33,144 nucleotides of DNA from an uncultured Alphaproteobacteria bacterium. GTDB taxonomy: Bacteria > Pseudomonadota > Alphaproteobacteria > HIMB59 > GCA-002718135. A model generated the notes under the pieces. The model was given only the letters and a program-made list of their open reading frames with translations, was not told where the DNA came from and ran no database searches. Both the position numbers and the translations under genes were made by a program. The DNA lies in NCBI GenBank assembly GCA_902618015.1, contig CACMYX010000009.1:1-33144 (forward strand). The letters are read 5' to 3'. Shown in pieces: positions 1-8,848 of the stretch (position 1 is its first letter; each line of letters opens with the position of its first letter).

Positions 1-718
1 GTTTATTTGGAATATTTTTGTAGTGATCCTTTAAATTAATAATGATTTTTTCAAAAAAACTTAACTCCGCAATATCATCTAATGATATTAAATTTGCTCT
101 AATAGCATCCTCTACATCATGATTGTTATAAGCAATATCATCAGATATGCTCGCTATCTGTGATTCTAAATAAGGTTGATCAGTTAAATTTAGATTATGT
201 AATTTTGAATAATTGTCTAAGTGATAAGGTAAATGACCAGTCAAAATTCCATTATGTTTTATTATCCCCTCTAAGCTCTCCCATGTTAAATTTAATCCAT
301 CAAAATCAGGGTGTCGTTTTTCTATAAATGTTAAAACTCTCAAGGTTTGATCATTATGATTAAAACCTCCAAACTTTTTCATTGAATTATCAAGTGCATC
401 TTCGCCAATATGACCAAAAGGAGGATGGCCTAAATCATGTGCGAGAGCAACTGTTTCACCTAGATCTTCATCTAAATCAAGTAATCTACAAATTGATCTA
501 GATATTTGGGCAACTTCCAAAGAATGAGTTAGTCTTGTCCTAAAATAATCACTCTCACTTTCAATAAAAACTTGGGTTTTGTGTTTTAATTTTCTGAATG
601 AATTAGAGTGAATAACTCTAGCTCTGTCTCTTTCAAATGGATTTCTCAAATCATCATCTAACTCATTATATAATCTACCATTTGAATTTTCGGGATTGGA
701 TGCTAAATGTTTGAACAT
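1..718 (-). CDS. dgt: dGTPase-like HD-domain triphosphohydrolase (partial, C-terminus cut by window)
   Basis: Deoxyguanosinetriphosphate triphosphohydrolase-like protein. The family hydrolyses dNTPs to deoxynucleoside plus triphosphate in the cytoplasm. I translated it by hand from the ATG at 716-718, and about 239 residues are visible before the window edge. The N-terminus has the family's pattern of a basic helix with FRKLKHKTQVF (about residues 41-51), then RTRLTHSLEVAQ with His65, then AHDLGHPPFGH with the His94-Asp95 pair. Together these are the HD-domain metal ligands. It is divergent from erpA with a 55-bp gap, and dgt next to erpA/xthA is a common alphaproteobacterial arrangement. The type-2 dGTPase subfamily is likely. 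True substrate preference (dGTP versus mixed dNTPs) cannot be read from sequence. Confidence 0.9.
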   Translation of the reverse strand, partial: MFKHLASNPENSNGRLYNELDDDLRNPFERDRARVIHSNSFRKLKHKTQVFIESESDYFRTRLTHSLEVAQISRSICRLLDLDEDLGETVALAHDLGHPPFGHIGEDALDNSMKKFGGFNHNDQTLRVLTFIEKRHPDFDGLNLTWESLEGIIKHNGILTGHLPYHLDNYSKLHNLNLTDQPYLESQIASISDDIAYNNHDVEDAIRANLISLDDIAELSFFEKIIINLKDHYKNIPNK

Positions 719-773
719 AAGAAAATTTATATTATAATTGTAAAAAAATTAACTAATAACAATATTTAGATAA
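719..773. promoter_or_regulatory. divergent dgt / erpA promoter region
   Basis: This 55-bp AT-only spacer lies between the divergent dgt and erpA starts, so both promoters must sit here or overlap the gene ends. A TATAAT-like hexamer is readable on the minus strand near 732-738, but no clear TTGACA partner accompanies it. The erpA side has no strong Shine-Dalgarno sequence either. Confidence 0.35.
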
Positions 774-1100
774 ATGAACAATATAATTGAAGTTACGGAA
801 AGTGCTCAGAATCATATCAACAAGATACTTCTCTCTGAAAAATCTAACTATTTCAGAATTACCGTACTAGGTGGTGGTTGTGCTGGATTTCAATATAAAT
901 TTGATTTTTCTGATAAACCAAATGAAGATGATTTAATCTTTAATTATAAAAATGCTGATGTATTGATAGACAAAACTTCAATTGAATTAATAAAAGGATC
1001 AAAAATTGATTATGTTAATGAATTGATTGGATCCTCATTTAAAATTTCTAATCCACTAGCATCTTCTTCATGTGGATGTGGAACTTCTTTTTCAATATAA
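774..1100 (+). CDS. erpA: iron-sulfur cluster insertion protein, A-type carrier (ErpA/IscA family)
   Basis: A-type Fe-S carrier of the HesB/IscA family that passes assembled clusters to apo-proteins in the cytoplasm. The 108-residue length is typical. All three conserved cysteines are present: Cys36 in the GGGCAGF motif, and Cys100 and Cys102 in the C-terminal SCGCGTSFS motif. The ATG at 774 leaves only a short AT-rich leader after dgt. The stop codon (1098-1100) is followed directly by the xthA ATG, so the two genes are certainly co-transcribed. ErpA fits better than IscA because there is no isc cluster nearby and the dgt-erpA-xthA neighbourhood is usual for ErpA in alphaproteobacteria, but the two paralogues are hard to tell apart by motif alone. 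Confidence 0.9.
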   Translation: MNNIIEVTESAQNHINKILLSEKSNYFRITVLGGGCAGFQYKFDFSDKPNEDDLIFNYKNADVLIDKTSIELIKGSKIDYVNELIGSSFKISNPLASSSCGCGTSFSI

Positions 1101-1886
1101 ATGAAAATTACTACCTGGAATGTAAATTCAGTTAATGCAAGAATAGAACATTTAATAAAGTTTATAAAAAAAGATCAATCAGATTTATATTTAATTCAAG
1201 AATTAAAATGTACAAATGAAAGCTTTCCTAAAGAGGAATTAGAAAATATTAATTATAAATGTTATGTAAATGGGCAAAAGGCTTGGAATGGAGTAGCAAT
1301 ACTCAGCAAAGAGAGTATTGAAATTTCAAATTTAAATATCCCTGATTACCAAGATGCAAATTCCAGATTTATTGAAACAGAAATATCCTTAAAAAAAATA
1401 AAGAATAAAATTAAATTAATAAATATTTATCTTCCAAATGGAAATCCAATTGAAACAGAAAAATTTGATTACAAAATTGATTGGATGATAAATTTTAATA
1501 AATATATCAAGGAATTAATAGATAATAATCAACCAATTATTATAGGTGGAGATTTTAATGTAATACCAAGCGATGAAGATGTTTATTCACCAGAAAATTT
1601 TAAAAATGATGCTTGTGCCCATCCATTAACAAGAGAAAAATTTAGATATCTTTTAAATTTAGGTTTTGTAGATACAGTTAAATACTTTGTTGATGGAAAT
1701 ACGAACTGGACTTTTTGGGGTTATAGAGGTGGAAATTGGCAAAAAGGCAATGGTCTTAGAATTGATCATTTTCTTACTTCACCAGAAGTAACTGATTTGA
1801 TTAAATCAGTTAACGTTAATCGTGAACCACGAGGATGGGAAAAGGCCTCTGATCACACACCAGTTACGATTGAATTAGTTAATTAA
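1101..1886 (+). CDS. xthA: exodeoxyribonuclease III / AP endonuclease
   Basis: ExoIII-type AP endonuclease of base-excision repair, 261 residues, in the normal 250-270 range. It belongs to the endonuclease/exonuclease/phosphatase fold. Visible signatures in order are WNVNSVNAR at the N-terminus, IQELKC (metal-binding Glu), GGDFNVIPSDEDVY (catalytic Asp and Asn), WTFWGY, RIDHFLTS and the terminal SDHTPV with the catalytic Asp-His. Its ATG abuts the erpA stop with no spacer, so translation is probably coupled. The stop at 1884-1886 is only two bases from the convergent ilvD stop, and I see no hairpin terminator between them. The two converging transcripts must therefore overlap. Confidence 0.95.
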   Translation: MKITTWNVNSVNARIEHLIKFIKKDQSDLYLIQELKCTNESFPKEELENINYKCYVNGQKAWNGVAILSKESIEISNLNIPDYQDANSRFIETEISLKKIKNKIKLINIYLPNGNPIETEKFDYKIDWMINFNKYIKELIDNNQPIIIGGDFNVIPSDEDVYSPENFKNDACAHPLTREKFRYLLNLGFVDTVKYFVDGNTNWTFWGYRGGNWQKGNGLRIDHFLTSPEVTDLIKSVNVNREPRGWEKASDHTPVTIELVN

Positions 1887-1888
1887 TA

Positions 1889-3619
1889 TTAAATGTCAGC
1901 GTATGTATGCGTTTCATCTTTTGCTCCTGGTTGAGTAACAGCACCCTCGTAAGCTGGGCCAACAGTTTGGGAATATTTCCATATAGATCCAGAATTATGA
2001 TTAGTTTTTCTTGGCTTCCAATCTTTTTTTCTCTTTTCTATTTCTTGATCTGAAAGCGTAACGTTGATTTCGCCTTTAACAGCATCAATAATAATTTCAT
2101 CCCCATCTTTAAGTAAACCTATCATGCCTCCTACAGCTGCTTCTGGTCCTACATGACCGATACAAAACCCTCTTGTGCCGCCTGAAAACCTTCCATCTGT
2201 AATTAATGCAACAGTTTCACCTAATCCTTGCCCATATATTGCGCCTGTTGTTGAAAGCATTTCACGCATACCAGGTCCTCCCTTAGGGCCTTCATATCTA
2301 ATTATTACTGCATCTCCTGCTTTAATTTCATTTTTTAAAACTGCAGTTAAAGCATCTTCTTCTGAGTCAAAACATTTCGCTTTTCCTTTAAAAGTTAAAT
2401 TTTTCAAACCTGCTATTTTTGATATACATCCATCTGGGGCAAGATTACCCCACAACCCTACGACTGAACTATTTTCACTAATTGGATTATCACATTTATA
2501 AACAACATCTTGATTTGTAGGGAATATTACTTCTTTATGATTTTCAGCTATTGTTTTTCCTGTAACAGTTATGCAGTCTCCATTAATATAACCACCATCT
2601 AATAAAGATTTAATAACAACTGGCACACCTCCTACATCATATAAATCTTTAGCAACGTACTTTCCGCCAGGTTGCATATCTCCAATATAAGGAGTCGAAT
2701 TATAAATTTCTACAACATCTCTTAATGTAAATTTTAAACCTGCTTCATTAGCTATCGCAGGAAGATGGAGTGCTGCATTAGTTGAGCCTCCAGTAGCTGC
2801 AACTACTCTTGCAGCGTTTACTAATGAATCAATAGTTACTATATCTCTTGGTCTTATATTCTTTTCTAATAAATTCATTATAGCTTTACCACTCTTTTCA
2901 CCATAAGCTTTTCTTTCTTCAGTATTTACTGCTGGTGGCATAGCCGAATTTGTTAGAGCTAAACCAACTGCTTCAGAAATACATGCCATAGTATTTGCGG
3001 TAAACTGACCACCACACGATCCAGCAGATGGGCAAGCAACTTGTTCAATATCCTTTAAATCTTGATCTGAGATAGTTCCAGCAGCATGTTTTCCTACTGC
3101 TTCAAAAACATCAATAACAGTAACATCTTTACCCTTGTATTTTCCTGGTAAGATTGAGCCTCCATAAATGAATACAGATGGTACATTTAATCTTACCATA
3201 GCCATCATTAAACCTGGTAAAGATTTATCACAGCCAGCAAGTCCAACTATTGCATCATAACAGTGGCCTCTCACAGATAATTCAATGGAATCAGCAATAA
3301 CCTCTCTACTAATAAGAGAGGATTTCATTGCTTCATGGCCCATGGCAATTCCATCTGTTACTGTTATAGTTGTAAATTCTCTTGGTGTTCCTCCAGCATC
3401 TTTGACACCTGTCTTCACATGTTGCGCTTGATCTTGAAGTGTAATGTTGCAAGGAGCTGATTCATTCCAAGTGCTAACAACTCCAACAAATGGTTGATAA
3501 ATTTCATGTTCTTTCAAGCCCATAGCATAATAATAAGATCTATGAGGCGCACTTTTAGGTCCTACACTAACATATCTACTAGGTAGATTAGATTTTCTAT
3601 TTGAACCCTTATCTTCCAT
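1889..3619 (-). CDS. ilvD: dihydroxy-acid dehydratase
   Basis: Dihydroxy-acid dehydratase, the dehydration step of valine, leucine and isoleucine biosynthesis (2,3-dihydroxy-isovalerate to 2-ketoisovalerate and the isoleucine equivalent). At 576 residues it is full length. Cys57 (ESAPCN), Cys130 (GCDKSLPG) and Cys202 (SAGSCGGQ) have the 73 and 72 spacing of the [2Fe-2S] plant/mycobacterial class, which has three cysteine ligands. Lys132 in CDKS is the carbamylated metal-binding lysine. Because it binds [2Fe-2S], the enzyme should be less oxygen-sensitive than the E. coli [4Fe-4S] type. It lies one base after valS and is the last gene of the pcm-tolC-popZ-valS-ilvD unit. Valine synthesis directly beside valyl-tRNA synthetase may be meaningful or may be just compaction. 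Confidence 0.96.
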   Translation of the reverse strand: MEDKGSNRKSNLPSRYVSVGPKSAPHRSYYYAMGLKEHEIYQPFVGVVSTWNESAPCNITLQDQAQHVKTGVKDAGGTPREFTTITVTDGIAMGHEAMKSSLISREVIADSIELSVRGHCYDAIVGLAGCDKSLPGLMMAMVRLNVPSVFIYGGSILPGKYKGKDVTVIDVFEAVGKHAAGTISDQDLKDIEQVACPSAGSCGGQFTANTMACISEAVGLALTNSAMPPAVNTEERKAYGEKSGKAIMNLLEKNIRPRDIVTIDSLVNAARVVAATGGSTNAALHLPAIANEAGLKFTLRDVVEIYNSTPYIGDMQPGGKYVAKDLYDVGGVPVVIKSLLDGGYINGDCITVTGKTIAENHKEVIFPTNQDVVYKCDNPISENSSVVGLWGNLAPDGCISKIAGLKNLTFKGKAKCFDSEEDALTAVLKNEIKAGDAVIIRYEGPKGGPGMREMLSTTGAIYGQGLGETVALITDGRFSGGTRGFCIGHVGPEAAVGGMIGLLKDGDEIIIDAVKGEINVTLSDQEIEKRKKDWKPRKTNHNSGSIWKYSQTVGPAYEGAVTQPGAKDETHTYADI

Positions 3620-3620
3620 T

Positions 3621-6248
3621 CTATTTGATAGTATTTATTATTTGATCAATTTTTTCAATAGAAGATTTATAAATATTTGCCTCATTTTTAAATTTATTAA
3701 TAATTTCTTCTGAAGCTTTATTCATAAAGTTATCATTGTTTAATTTGTCATTAACTTTATTAAATTTTTCTTGCTCAACTTGCTTTTTCTTATTTAATTT
3801 TTTTAGTTCAACTTCTGAGTCAATAATACCATCCAAAGGGATTAAAACTGACAATGATGATAATACAATTAAAGCTGAATTCTTATTAGGTTGAATTTTA
3901 TCAAAAATAATATCTTTGGTTTTTAAAAAATTACTTATTTCATTTTTATAGGCGATTAGAAAATTATTAAGTTCTTCATTTTTAGTTTCTATGGAGATAT
4001 TAATTAATTGTTTATAGGGTATATTTAGTTCTGATCTCAAATTTCTTATAGATGTTATAAATTCAATAAATATTTCGAAGTTTTTTTTAGAAATATCAAA
4101 AGAATTATTTGTTAAATAGCTTTGATAAACTTGATTCATTAAATATGACTTATCGTCAACTAAAGATCTCCATAATTTTTCACTTATAAATGGCATAATG
4201 GGATGTATGATCTTTAAAACCTGAATAAATGTCCATCCAGAAACTTTTTTAATTTCATCAGCAAATTTTTCATTTTCAAAATTTTGTTTAATAATTTCAA
4301 TGTACCAATCACAATAAGTATGCCATACGAAATGATAAATTTTATTGGCTATTTCATGAAACAAATACTTTTTAGTTAATTGATCAAGTTGGGTGTTCAA
4401 ATCATTCAATTCTTTTATTATCCATTTGTTTGCATCAAAAATAATTGTATCTATTGAAATATCATCTATAAAAATTGAATTATTCAATTGTAAAAATTTT
4501 CCAGCATTCCAAATTTTATTTGTGAAAGATTTATATCCTTTAACTCTAGATTCAGATAATTTTACATCTCGTCCAGGATTTAATAGTGCTGTTAATGTAA
4601 ATCTTAATGTATCAGCACCATATTTATCTAATAGCTCTAAAGGATCAATTATGTTCCCTTTTGATTTAGACATTTTTTGTCCTTTTTCATCACGTATTAA
4701 AGGATGAATATATATATCTTTAAATGGAGTTTCCTTCATAAAATAAGAACCCATCATCATCATCCGCGCAACCCAAAAAAATATGATATCAAAACCAGTA
4801 ACCAAAACATTGCCAGGATAAAACTTATTTAATTCATAAGTTTTATTTGGCCAGTCTAAAGTAGAGAATGTCCATAGAGCAGAAGAAAACCAAGTATCTA
4901 GAACGTCTTCATCTTGTCTAAGCTCAACATCCTTTCCATAAAATTCTTTTGCTCGATTTTGTGCGCCTTCTAGAGTTTCACTAACAAAATATTTATTATC
5001 AGGACCATACCATGCAGGAATTTGATGCCCCCACCATAACTGTCTTGAAATACACCATGGTTGAATATTTTCCATCCAATTATAAAATGTATTTTCCCAT
5101 TGTTTGGGAATGAATTTAGAACTATTATCTCTAACAGCTGATATTGGATCAACTGATAATTTTTTTGCATCACAAAACCATTGGTCTGTCAGCCATGGCT
5201 CAATAACAACACCTGATCTATCACCATATGGTATGACCATTTGCTGTTTTTCTTCTTTTATTAATAAATTCATTTCATCTAACTTTTTTAAAATTAGTTT
5301 TCTTGCTTCAAATCGATCTAAATTTTGAAATTCTTTAGGCACATTTGAGTTCAGTTTAGCATTTTCATCAAAAATATTAATAAATTCTAAATCATGTCTC
5401 TTTCCTACCTCAAAATCATTAAAGTCATGTGCGGGTGTAATTTTTACAGCACCAGAACCTTTTTCAGGATCTGCATATTCATCAGCAATGATTGGTATTT
5501 TCTTATTTGAAATTGGTAAGTTACAAAATTTGCCAATTAGATTTTTATATTTTTCATCATCTGGATGAACAGCAACTGCAGTATCACCTAACATTGTCTC
5601 AGGTCTTGTTGTTGCAACTATGATATGATTATTTTTGTCTATAGGATATTTAATGTGCCATAAACTCCCTTCAGTGTCTCTTTGCTCTACTTCGAGATCA
5701 GAAATAGCTGTTAAAAGTTTTGGGTCCCAATTCACCAATCTCTTATCTTTATAAATAATTCCATCATTAAATAAATTAACAAAAACTTTCTTAACTGCAT
5801 TAGAAAGACCTTCATCCATAGTAAATCTTTCTCTTGACCAATCTGCAGAGGCGCCAAGTCTTCTTAATTGATTACTTATCTTACCACCCGACTCTTTTTT
5901 CCATTCCCATACTTTTTCAATAAACTTTTCTCTACCTATAGATCGTCGATCTAGATTTGACTCACTTAATTTTCTTTCTACTACCATCTGAGTAGCTATC
6001 CCTGCGTGATCTGTACCTGCTTGCCACAATACTTCCATACCCTTCATTCTATGGTATCTGATCAATATATCTTGAATTGTAAATGTTAAAGCATGACCCA
6101 TATGTAAACTGCCTGTTACATTAGGTGGTGGCATCATTATAGAATATGGCTCACCTCCTTTTTGTGGTTTAAAACAATTTGATTGCTCCCATTGTGAATA
6201 AAGATTTTTTTCATCTTTTAAAAAATCAAAAAATTTATCAAGCTGCAT
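3621..6248 (-). CDS. valS: valyl-tRNA synthetase
   Basis: Class I aminoacyl-tRNA synthetase charging tRNA-Val, 875 residues, full length. The N-terminal [14 protein letters not shown] contains the HIGH signature (HMGH, residues 49-52). The CP1 editing domain shows [13 protein letters not shown] (213-225), which clears mischarged threonine in the family. KMSKS is at 525-529, followed by the anticodon-binding domain (CDWYIE). The last roughly 70 residues are Lys/Glu-rich and heptad-like, matching the C-terminal coiled coil of bacterial ValRS. The start ATG at 6248 is five bases after the popZ-like stop. Position behind tolC and a DUF2497/PopZ gene is conserved in alphaproteobacteria. Confidence 0.97.
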   Translation of the reverse strand: MQLDKFFDFLKDEKNLYSQWEQSNCFKPQKGGEPYSIMMPPPNVTGSLHMGHALTFTIQDILIRYHRMKGMEVLWQAGTDHAGIATQMVVERKLSESNLDRRSIGREKFIEKVWEWKKESGGKISNQLRRLGASADWSRERFTMDEGLSNAVKKVFVNLFNDGIIYKDKRLVNWDPKLLTAISDLEVEQRDTEGSLWHIKYPIDKNNHIIVATTRPETMLGDTAVAVHPDDEKYKNLIGKFCNLPISNKKIPIIADEYADPEKGSGAVKITPAHDFNDFEVGKRHDLEFINIFDENAKLNSNVPKEFQNLDRFEARKLILKKLDEMNLLIKEEKQQMVIPYGDRSGVVIEPWLTDQWFCDAKKLSVDPISAVRDNSSKFIPKQWENTFYNWMENIQPWCISRQLWWGHQIPAWYGPDNKYFVSETLEGAQNRAKEFYGKDVELRQDEDVLDTWFSSALWTFSTLDWPNKTYELNKFYPGNVLVTGFDIIFFWVARMMMMGSYFMKETPFKDIYIHPLIRDEKGQKMSKSKGNIIDPLELLDKYGADTLRFTLTALLNPGRDVKLSESRVKGYKSFTNKIWNAGKFLQLNNSIFIDDISIDTIIFDANKWIIKELNDLNTQLDQLTKKYLFHEIANKIYHFVWHTYCDWYIEIIKQNFENEKFADEIKKVSGWTFIQVLKIIHPIMPFISEKLWRSLVDDKSYLMNQVYQSYLTNNSFDISKKNFEIFIEFITSIRNLRSELNIPYKQLINISIETKNEELNNFLIAYKNEISNFLKTKDIIFDKIQPNKNSALIVLSSLSVLIPLDGIIDSEVELKKLNKKKQVEQEKFNKVNDKLNNDNFMNKASEEIINKFKNEANIYKSSIEKIDQIINTIK

Positions 6249-6253
6249 GGTAA

Positions 6254-6538
6254 CTATTTTGAATCGAAATAATTTTTTAGTAATTTTGGGATTTTCTCAT
6301 CAAGTATTTTTTCAATTTTATTTTCTACAAGATAGGAGAGTTTTTGGTCTATAATATCATTAATTTCACTATTTATTTCTTCATCTTTTTGAAGCAATTT
6401 TATTGTACCATCACTATTAACCTTTTGATTAAGAATTAAAATATTAGATGAAGTATCTTTATTTGAACCATTTTTTTCATCTTCAAGTGCTCTTCGTATG
6501 ACTTCAAGAGATTCATTGATAGAATTTTTTGTATTCAT
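6254..6538 (-). CDS. minimal PopZ/DUF2497-like polar organising protein (putative)
   Basis: Small, acidic, Lys/Glu/Asn-rich protein of 94 residues with no signal peptide or membrane segment. The N-terminus (about residues 5-21, SINESLEVIRRALEDE) resembles the first helix of PopZ (DUF2497), which in Caulobacter recruits client proteins. The C-terminus (about 63-92, LVENKIEKILDEKIPKLLKNYF) resembles the PopZ oligomerisation helices. The middle is only about 40 residues and lacks the Pro/Glu/Asp-rich linker seen in Caulobacter PopZ. Synteny is the strongest support: tolC, then this gene, then valS is the order around popZ in Caulobacter and relatives. The sequence match is short, so a DUF2497 family hit is likely but the polar-scaffold function is inference. 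Confidence 0.6.
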   Translation of the reverse strand: MNTKNSINESLEVIRRALEDEKNGSNKDTSSNILILNQKVNSDGTIKLLQKDEEINSEINDIIDQKLSYLVENKIEKILDEKIPKLLKNYFDSK

Positions 6539-6575
6539 ATAGGTATTATAAATGTTTAATTAAATTAATAAAACT

Positions 6576-7862
6576 CTAATTATAGCTTGGAAGATAATCC
6601 TCAAATAATTTAATCAGCGAACCATCTAAAGCTAGTAAATTAAAATAATTAATCAAATAGTTTTTATTTGCATTAAAATATTCGACATTTACATTTAAAA
6701 GATTAGTTTCTGCTTCTATTAGATCGGTGATAGATTTTGTCCCAAGGTTGTATTCTTCCTGAGTACTTTCTAGAAGAGTATTTGCATACTCTATAGCTAA
6801 TAAAGATGTATTTAAATTTGATTTACTAACTAAATAGTTTTTATAATAGTTTGATACCTCAATATTTAAACTTTCTTTAAGATCCTCTAACTCAATTTCA
6901 GTTTGTAAAATTTGGGAATTTATTTTTCTAATATCTGATTTGTCAATATTTTGTTGAAATATAGGAATTGTTAAAGTTAAACCTATTGTTGCATTGGTGT
7001 TTTCACTTCCAGGATCTATTCGTGAACTCTCAGAATACTCTGTTGAAGCAGTTATATCTAAGGTTGGTCTGTTAGAACCTTTTTCTTTTGAGAGATCAAG
7101 TTCTTTAATTTTAATATTATTTTGAGCAATTAAAATATTGAAATTATTCTTATAAACTTCAGAAAGTATACTATCAAAATTCAAATTATCTTCTATATTT
7201 ACATAATCTTCTAAATTAATGGCTTCTTTACCAACAATTGATTTAAATGTTTTTAAGCTAACTTTGTAATTTTGTTTGGCTGAAAAAAGATTTGTTTCAG
7301 CAATTGAAAAAGCACTCTCAGCATTTTTCAATTCAGTTATGGTTGCTGATCCCAATTCATATTTTAATTTTACTTCTTCCAAAAATCTTGAAACAGAATC
7401 AAAATTCTTTTCGGAAGCCTCTAATGATTTTTCATAATTTATTACGGTTAAATAACCATCTACAGCTGTTAATGATAGATCTTGAACTGTTTTATAAAAG
7501 TTTATTACTGCATTTTCATAAATAATTTTTGATCTTTCTATTTCCAAACTTTTTTCACCGCCATCATACAAATTTTGAGTAATACTAATTTTATATTTAT
7601 CTGTAAAAGTCTCTGGTGTTGTTGACACACCAGCTGCTGATGTTGTATCACTATTACTATATGTGCCAGAAATTGTGCCAGTAACTGTCGGAAGTTTTTT
7701 GCCTATAGCTACCTCAATAGTTTCTTTGCTTTCATTCAGTTTTTCAAAAGCAATTTTTACTTTTAAATTATTTGCTATCGTACTTTTTACAGAGTCATCA
7801 ATCGATAGAGCAAATATAGATTTAGAATAAATAAGTAATAACAATAAAATAAATAATCTCAT
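6576..7862 (-). CDS. tolC: TolC-family outer-membrane efflux protein
   Basis: Outer-membrane channel of the TolC/OEP family, forming the exit duct of type I secretion and RND or MFS efflux systems. The 428 residues begin with a clear Sec signal peptide (MRLFILLLLLIYSKSIFA, probable cleavage after Ala18). The mature protein has two similar halves rich in long amphipathic helices, as expected for the tandem repeat. Examples are KSLEIERSKIIYENAVINFYKT in the first half and the family-typical EEYNLGTKSITDLIEAETNLLNV near the C-terminus. The start codon directly follows the pcm-like stop. No inner-membrane or fusion-protein partner is encoded nearby, so it probably serves pumps encoded elsewhere. 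Confidence 0.9.
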   Translation of the reverse strand: MRLFILLLLLIYSKSIFALSIDDSVKSTIANNLKVKIAFEKLNESKETIEVAIGKKLPTVTGTISGTYSNSDTTSAAGVSTTPETFTDKYKISITQNLYDGGEKSLEIERSKIIYENAVINFYKTVQDLSLTAVDGYLTVINYEKSLEASEKNFDSVSRFLEEVKLKYELGSATITELKNAESAFSIAETNLFSAKQNYKVSLKTFKSIVGKEAINLEDYVNIEDNLNFDSILSEVYKNNFNILIAQNNIKIKELDLSKEKGSNRPTLDITASTEYSESSRIDPGSENTNATIGLTLTIPIFQQNIDKSDIRKINSQILQTEIELEDLKESLNIEVSNYYKNYLVSKSNLNTSLLAIEYANTLLESTQEEYNLGTKSITDLIEAETNLLNVNVEYFNANKNYLINYFNLLALDGSLIKLFEDYLPSYN

Positions 7863-8522
7863 TTAAAATTTAAAATCCTCTTGTTGTTCTTGAATTTGAT
7901 AACTACTCATTACATCAAATAAATACTCAGATGAATACAAATCTTCATTTCTTATAATTTTATAAGCCTTACCCAAATTATCATATATTTTTTTAATATA
8001 TATTAACCTTCCTCCATTCATTGCTAGTTGATTCTTTAACTTATCAGTTATTTTAAAGATAGGTCCATCAATAATAATTAAGCTAAATGGAGCTTTATCA
8101 GATAATCCATCTAAAAGATTATGATTAAATAAACTAATATTAGTATTATCAATATTGTTAATATTATGTTCTAATAATTTAAATAGTTCTCTATTTTCTT
8201 CAACAACATGAAGTTCATTACATAGTGAGCTAATTAAAGCAGAAAAGTAGCCCGTTAAGCCACCTATATGCAATACCTTATCATTATGTAAAATTTTCGA
8301 ATATTTTATAATTTGAGCTAGATGTAAATTTTTAAGATATCCTCTTTTGTCAGTTATATCTAAATTATTATCTAGGTAACAATTCTTAACTAAGCTGACA
8401 TCCAAATAATTTTCTTTAGGAGTATTTTCAAATATTTGTAAGATATTTTCTTCATTAATTTTGTTTGGTCTCAACTGATTAACAACCATATTTTTTCTTG
8501 CAATTTCAAATGTTTCACTCAT
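7863..8522 (-). CDS. protein-L-isoaspartate methyltransferase-like protein, degenerate
   Basis: Rossmann-fold methyltransferase-like protein of 219 residues related to PCMT. The family repairs isoaspartyl residues using SAM. The opening ARKNMVVNQLRPNKI is typical of the alphaproteobacterial copy encoded before tolC. The SAM-binding motif I is poor: residues 84-91 read LHIGGLTG where active enzymes have the EIGTGSG pattern. The QTISQP catalytic stretch of true PCMT is replaced by HLAQIIKYSKIL. A second acidic motif (VVEENRELFKLLEHN) and the IIIDGPIF strand are retained. It is the first gene of the unit that continues through tolC, the popZ-like gene, valS and ilvD. I would call it a PCMT-fold protein of uncertain activity. 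Confidence 0.7.
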   Translation of the reverse strand: MSETFEIARKNMVVNQLRPNKINEENILQIFENTPKENYLDVSLVKNCYLDNNLDITDKRGYLKNLHLAQIIKYSKILHNDKVLHIGGLTGYFSALISSLCNELHVVEENRELFKLLEHNINNIDNTNISLFNHNLLDGLSDKAPFSLIIIDGPIFKITDKLKNQLAMNGGRLIYIKKIYDNLGKAYKIIRNEDLYSSEYLFDVMSSYQIQEQQEDFKF

Positions 8523-8606
8523 TTCTTAAAGGATGCTTTATATAAACCTATTATATAATCAATTATTTAAATTATATTATTAATCTTTAGAATTTTTTTT
8601 CAATAA

Positions 8607-8632
8607 TTGACTAGAAATAATATAGTGATAAT
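8607..8632 (+). promoter_or_regulatory. possible promoter for tRNA-Cys / tRNA-Asn
   Basis: A TTGACT hexamer at 8607-8612 is an excellent -35 match, with GATAAT at 8627-8632, 15 bases before the tRNA-Cys. The 14-bp spacing is too short for a standard sigma-70 promoter, so the true -10 may be the weaker TAATTG two bases further on. The position makes sense for driving both tRNAs. Confidence 0.35.
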
Positions 8633-8646
8633 TGTCATTTTTTTTA

Positions 8647-8720
8647 GGCTCGGTGGCAGAGTGGTGATGTAGGGGCCTGCAAAGCCTTGCACAGCGGTTC
8701 GATTCCGCTCCGAGCCTCCA
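8647..8720 (+). tRNA. tRNA-Cys (GCA)
   Basis: A complete cloverleaf is readable. The acceptor arms GGCTCGG (8647-8653) and CCGAGCC (8710-8716) pair fully. The anticodon loop is CTGCAAA with anticodon GCA. The T-arm GCGGTTCGATTCCGC is perfect. The discriminator base is T (8717), the usual tRNA-Cys identity base, and CCA is encoded at 8718-8720. Confidence 0.97.
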
Positions 8721-8767
8721 AATTTTTCTTGTTTTTTAATTTTTTTTTATTATCAACAAAATTGTGT

Positions 8768-8842
8768 TCCTCGGTAGCTCAGTGGTAGAGCAATCGGCTG
8801 TTAACCGATCGGTCGCTGGTTCGAGCCCGGCCCGGGGAGCCA
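8768..8842 (+). tRNA. tRNA-Asn (GTT)
   Basis: Acceptor arms TCCTCGG (8768-8774) and CCGGGGA (8832-8838) pair with one G-T wobble. The anticodon stem ATCGG/CCGAT encloses the loop CTGTTAA, giving anticodon GTT. The D-arm GTAGCTCAGTGGTAGAGC and a GGTTCGAGCC T-loop are standard. The discriminator is G and CCA is encoded. It ends six bases before the convergent umuC stop. Confidence 0.97.
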
Positions 8843-8848
8843 TTTTAT

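Noticed and set aside
1884..1891. Bidirectional terminator between xthA and ilvD
   Set aside because: Only two bases separate the stops and no G/C stem is visible across the junction.
2175..2501. Plus-strand reading frame of 108 codons inside ilvD
   Set aside because: It is antisense to a full-length, motif-complete enzyme, and its proline- and serine-rich product matches nothing I recognise. It is a shadow of ilvD.
8523..8848. Genomic island or integrase remnant at the two tRNA genes
   Set aside because: No integrase, no direct repeat of a tRNA 3' end nearby, and base composition matches the surroundings. Only the umuDC placement hints at past insertion.
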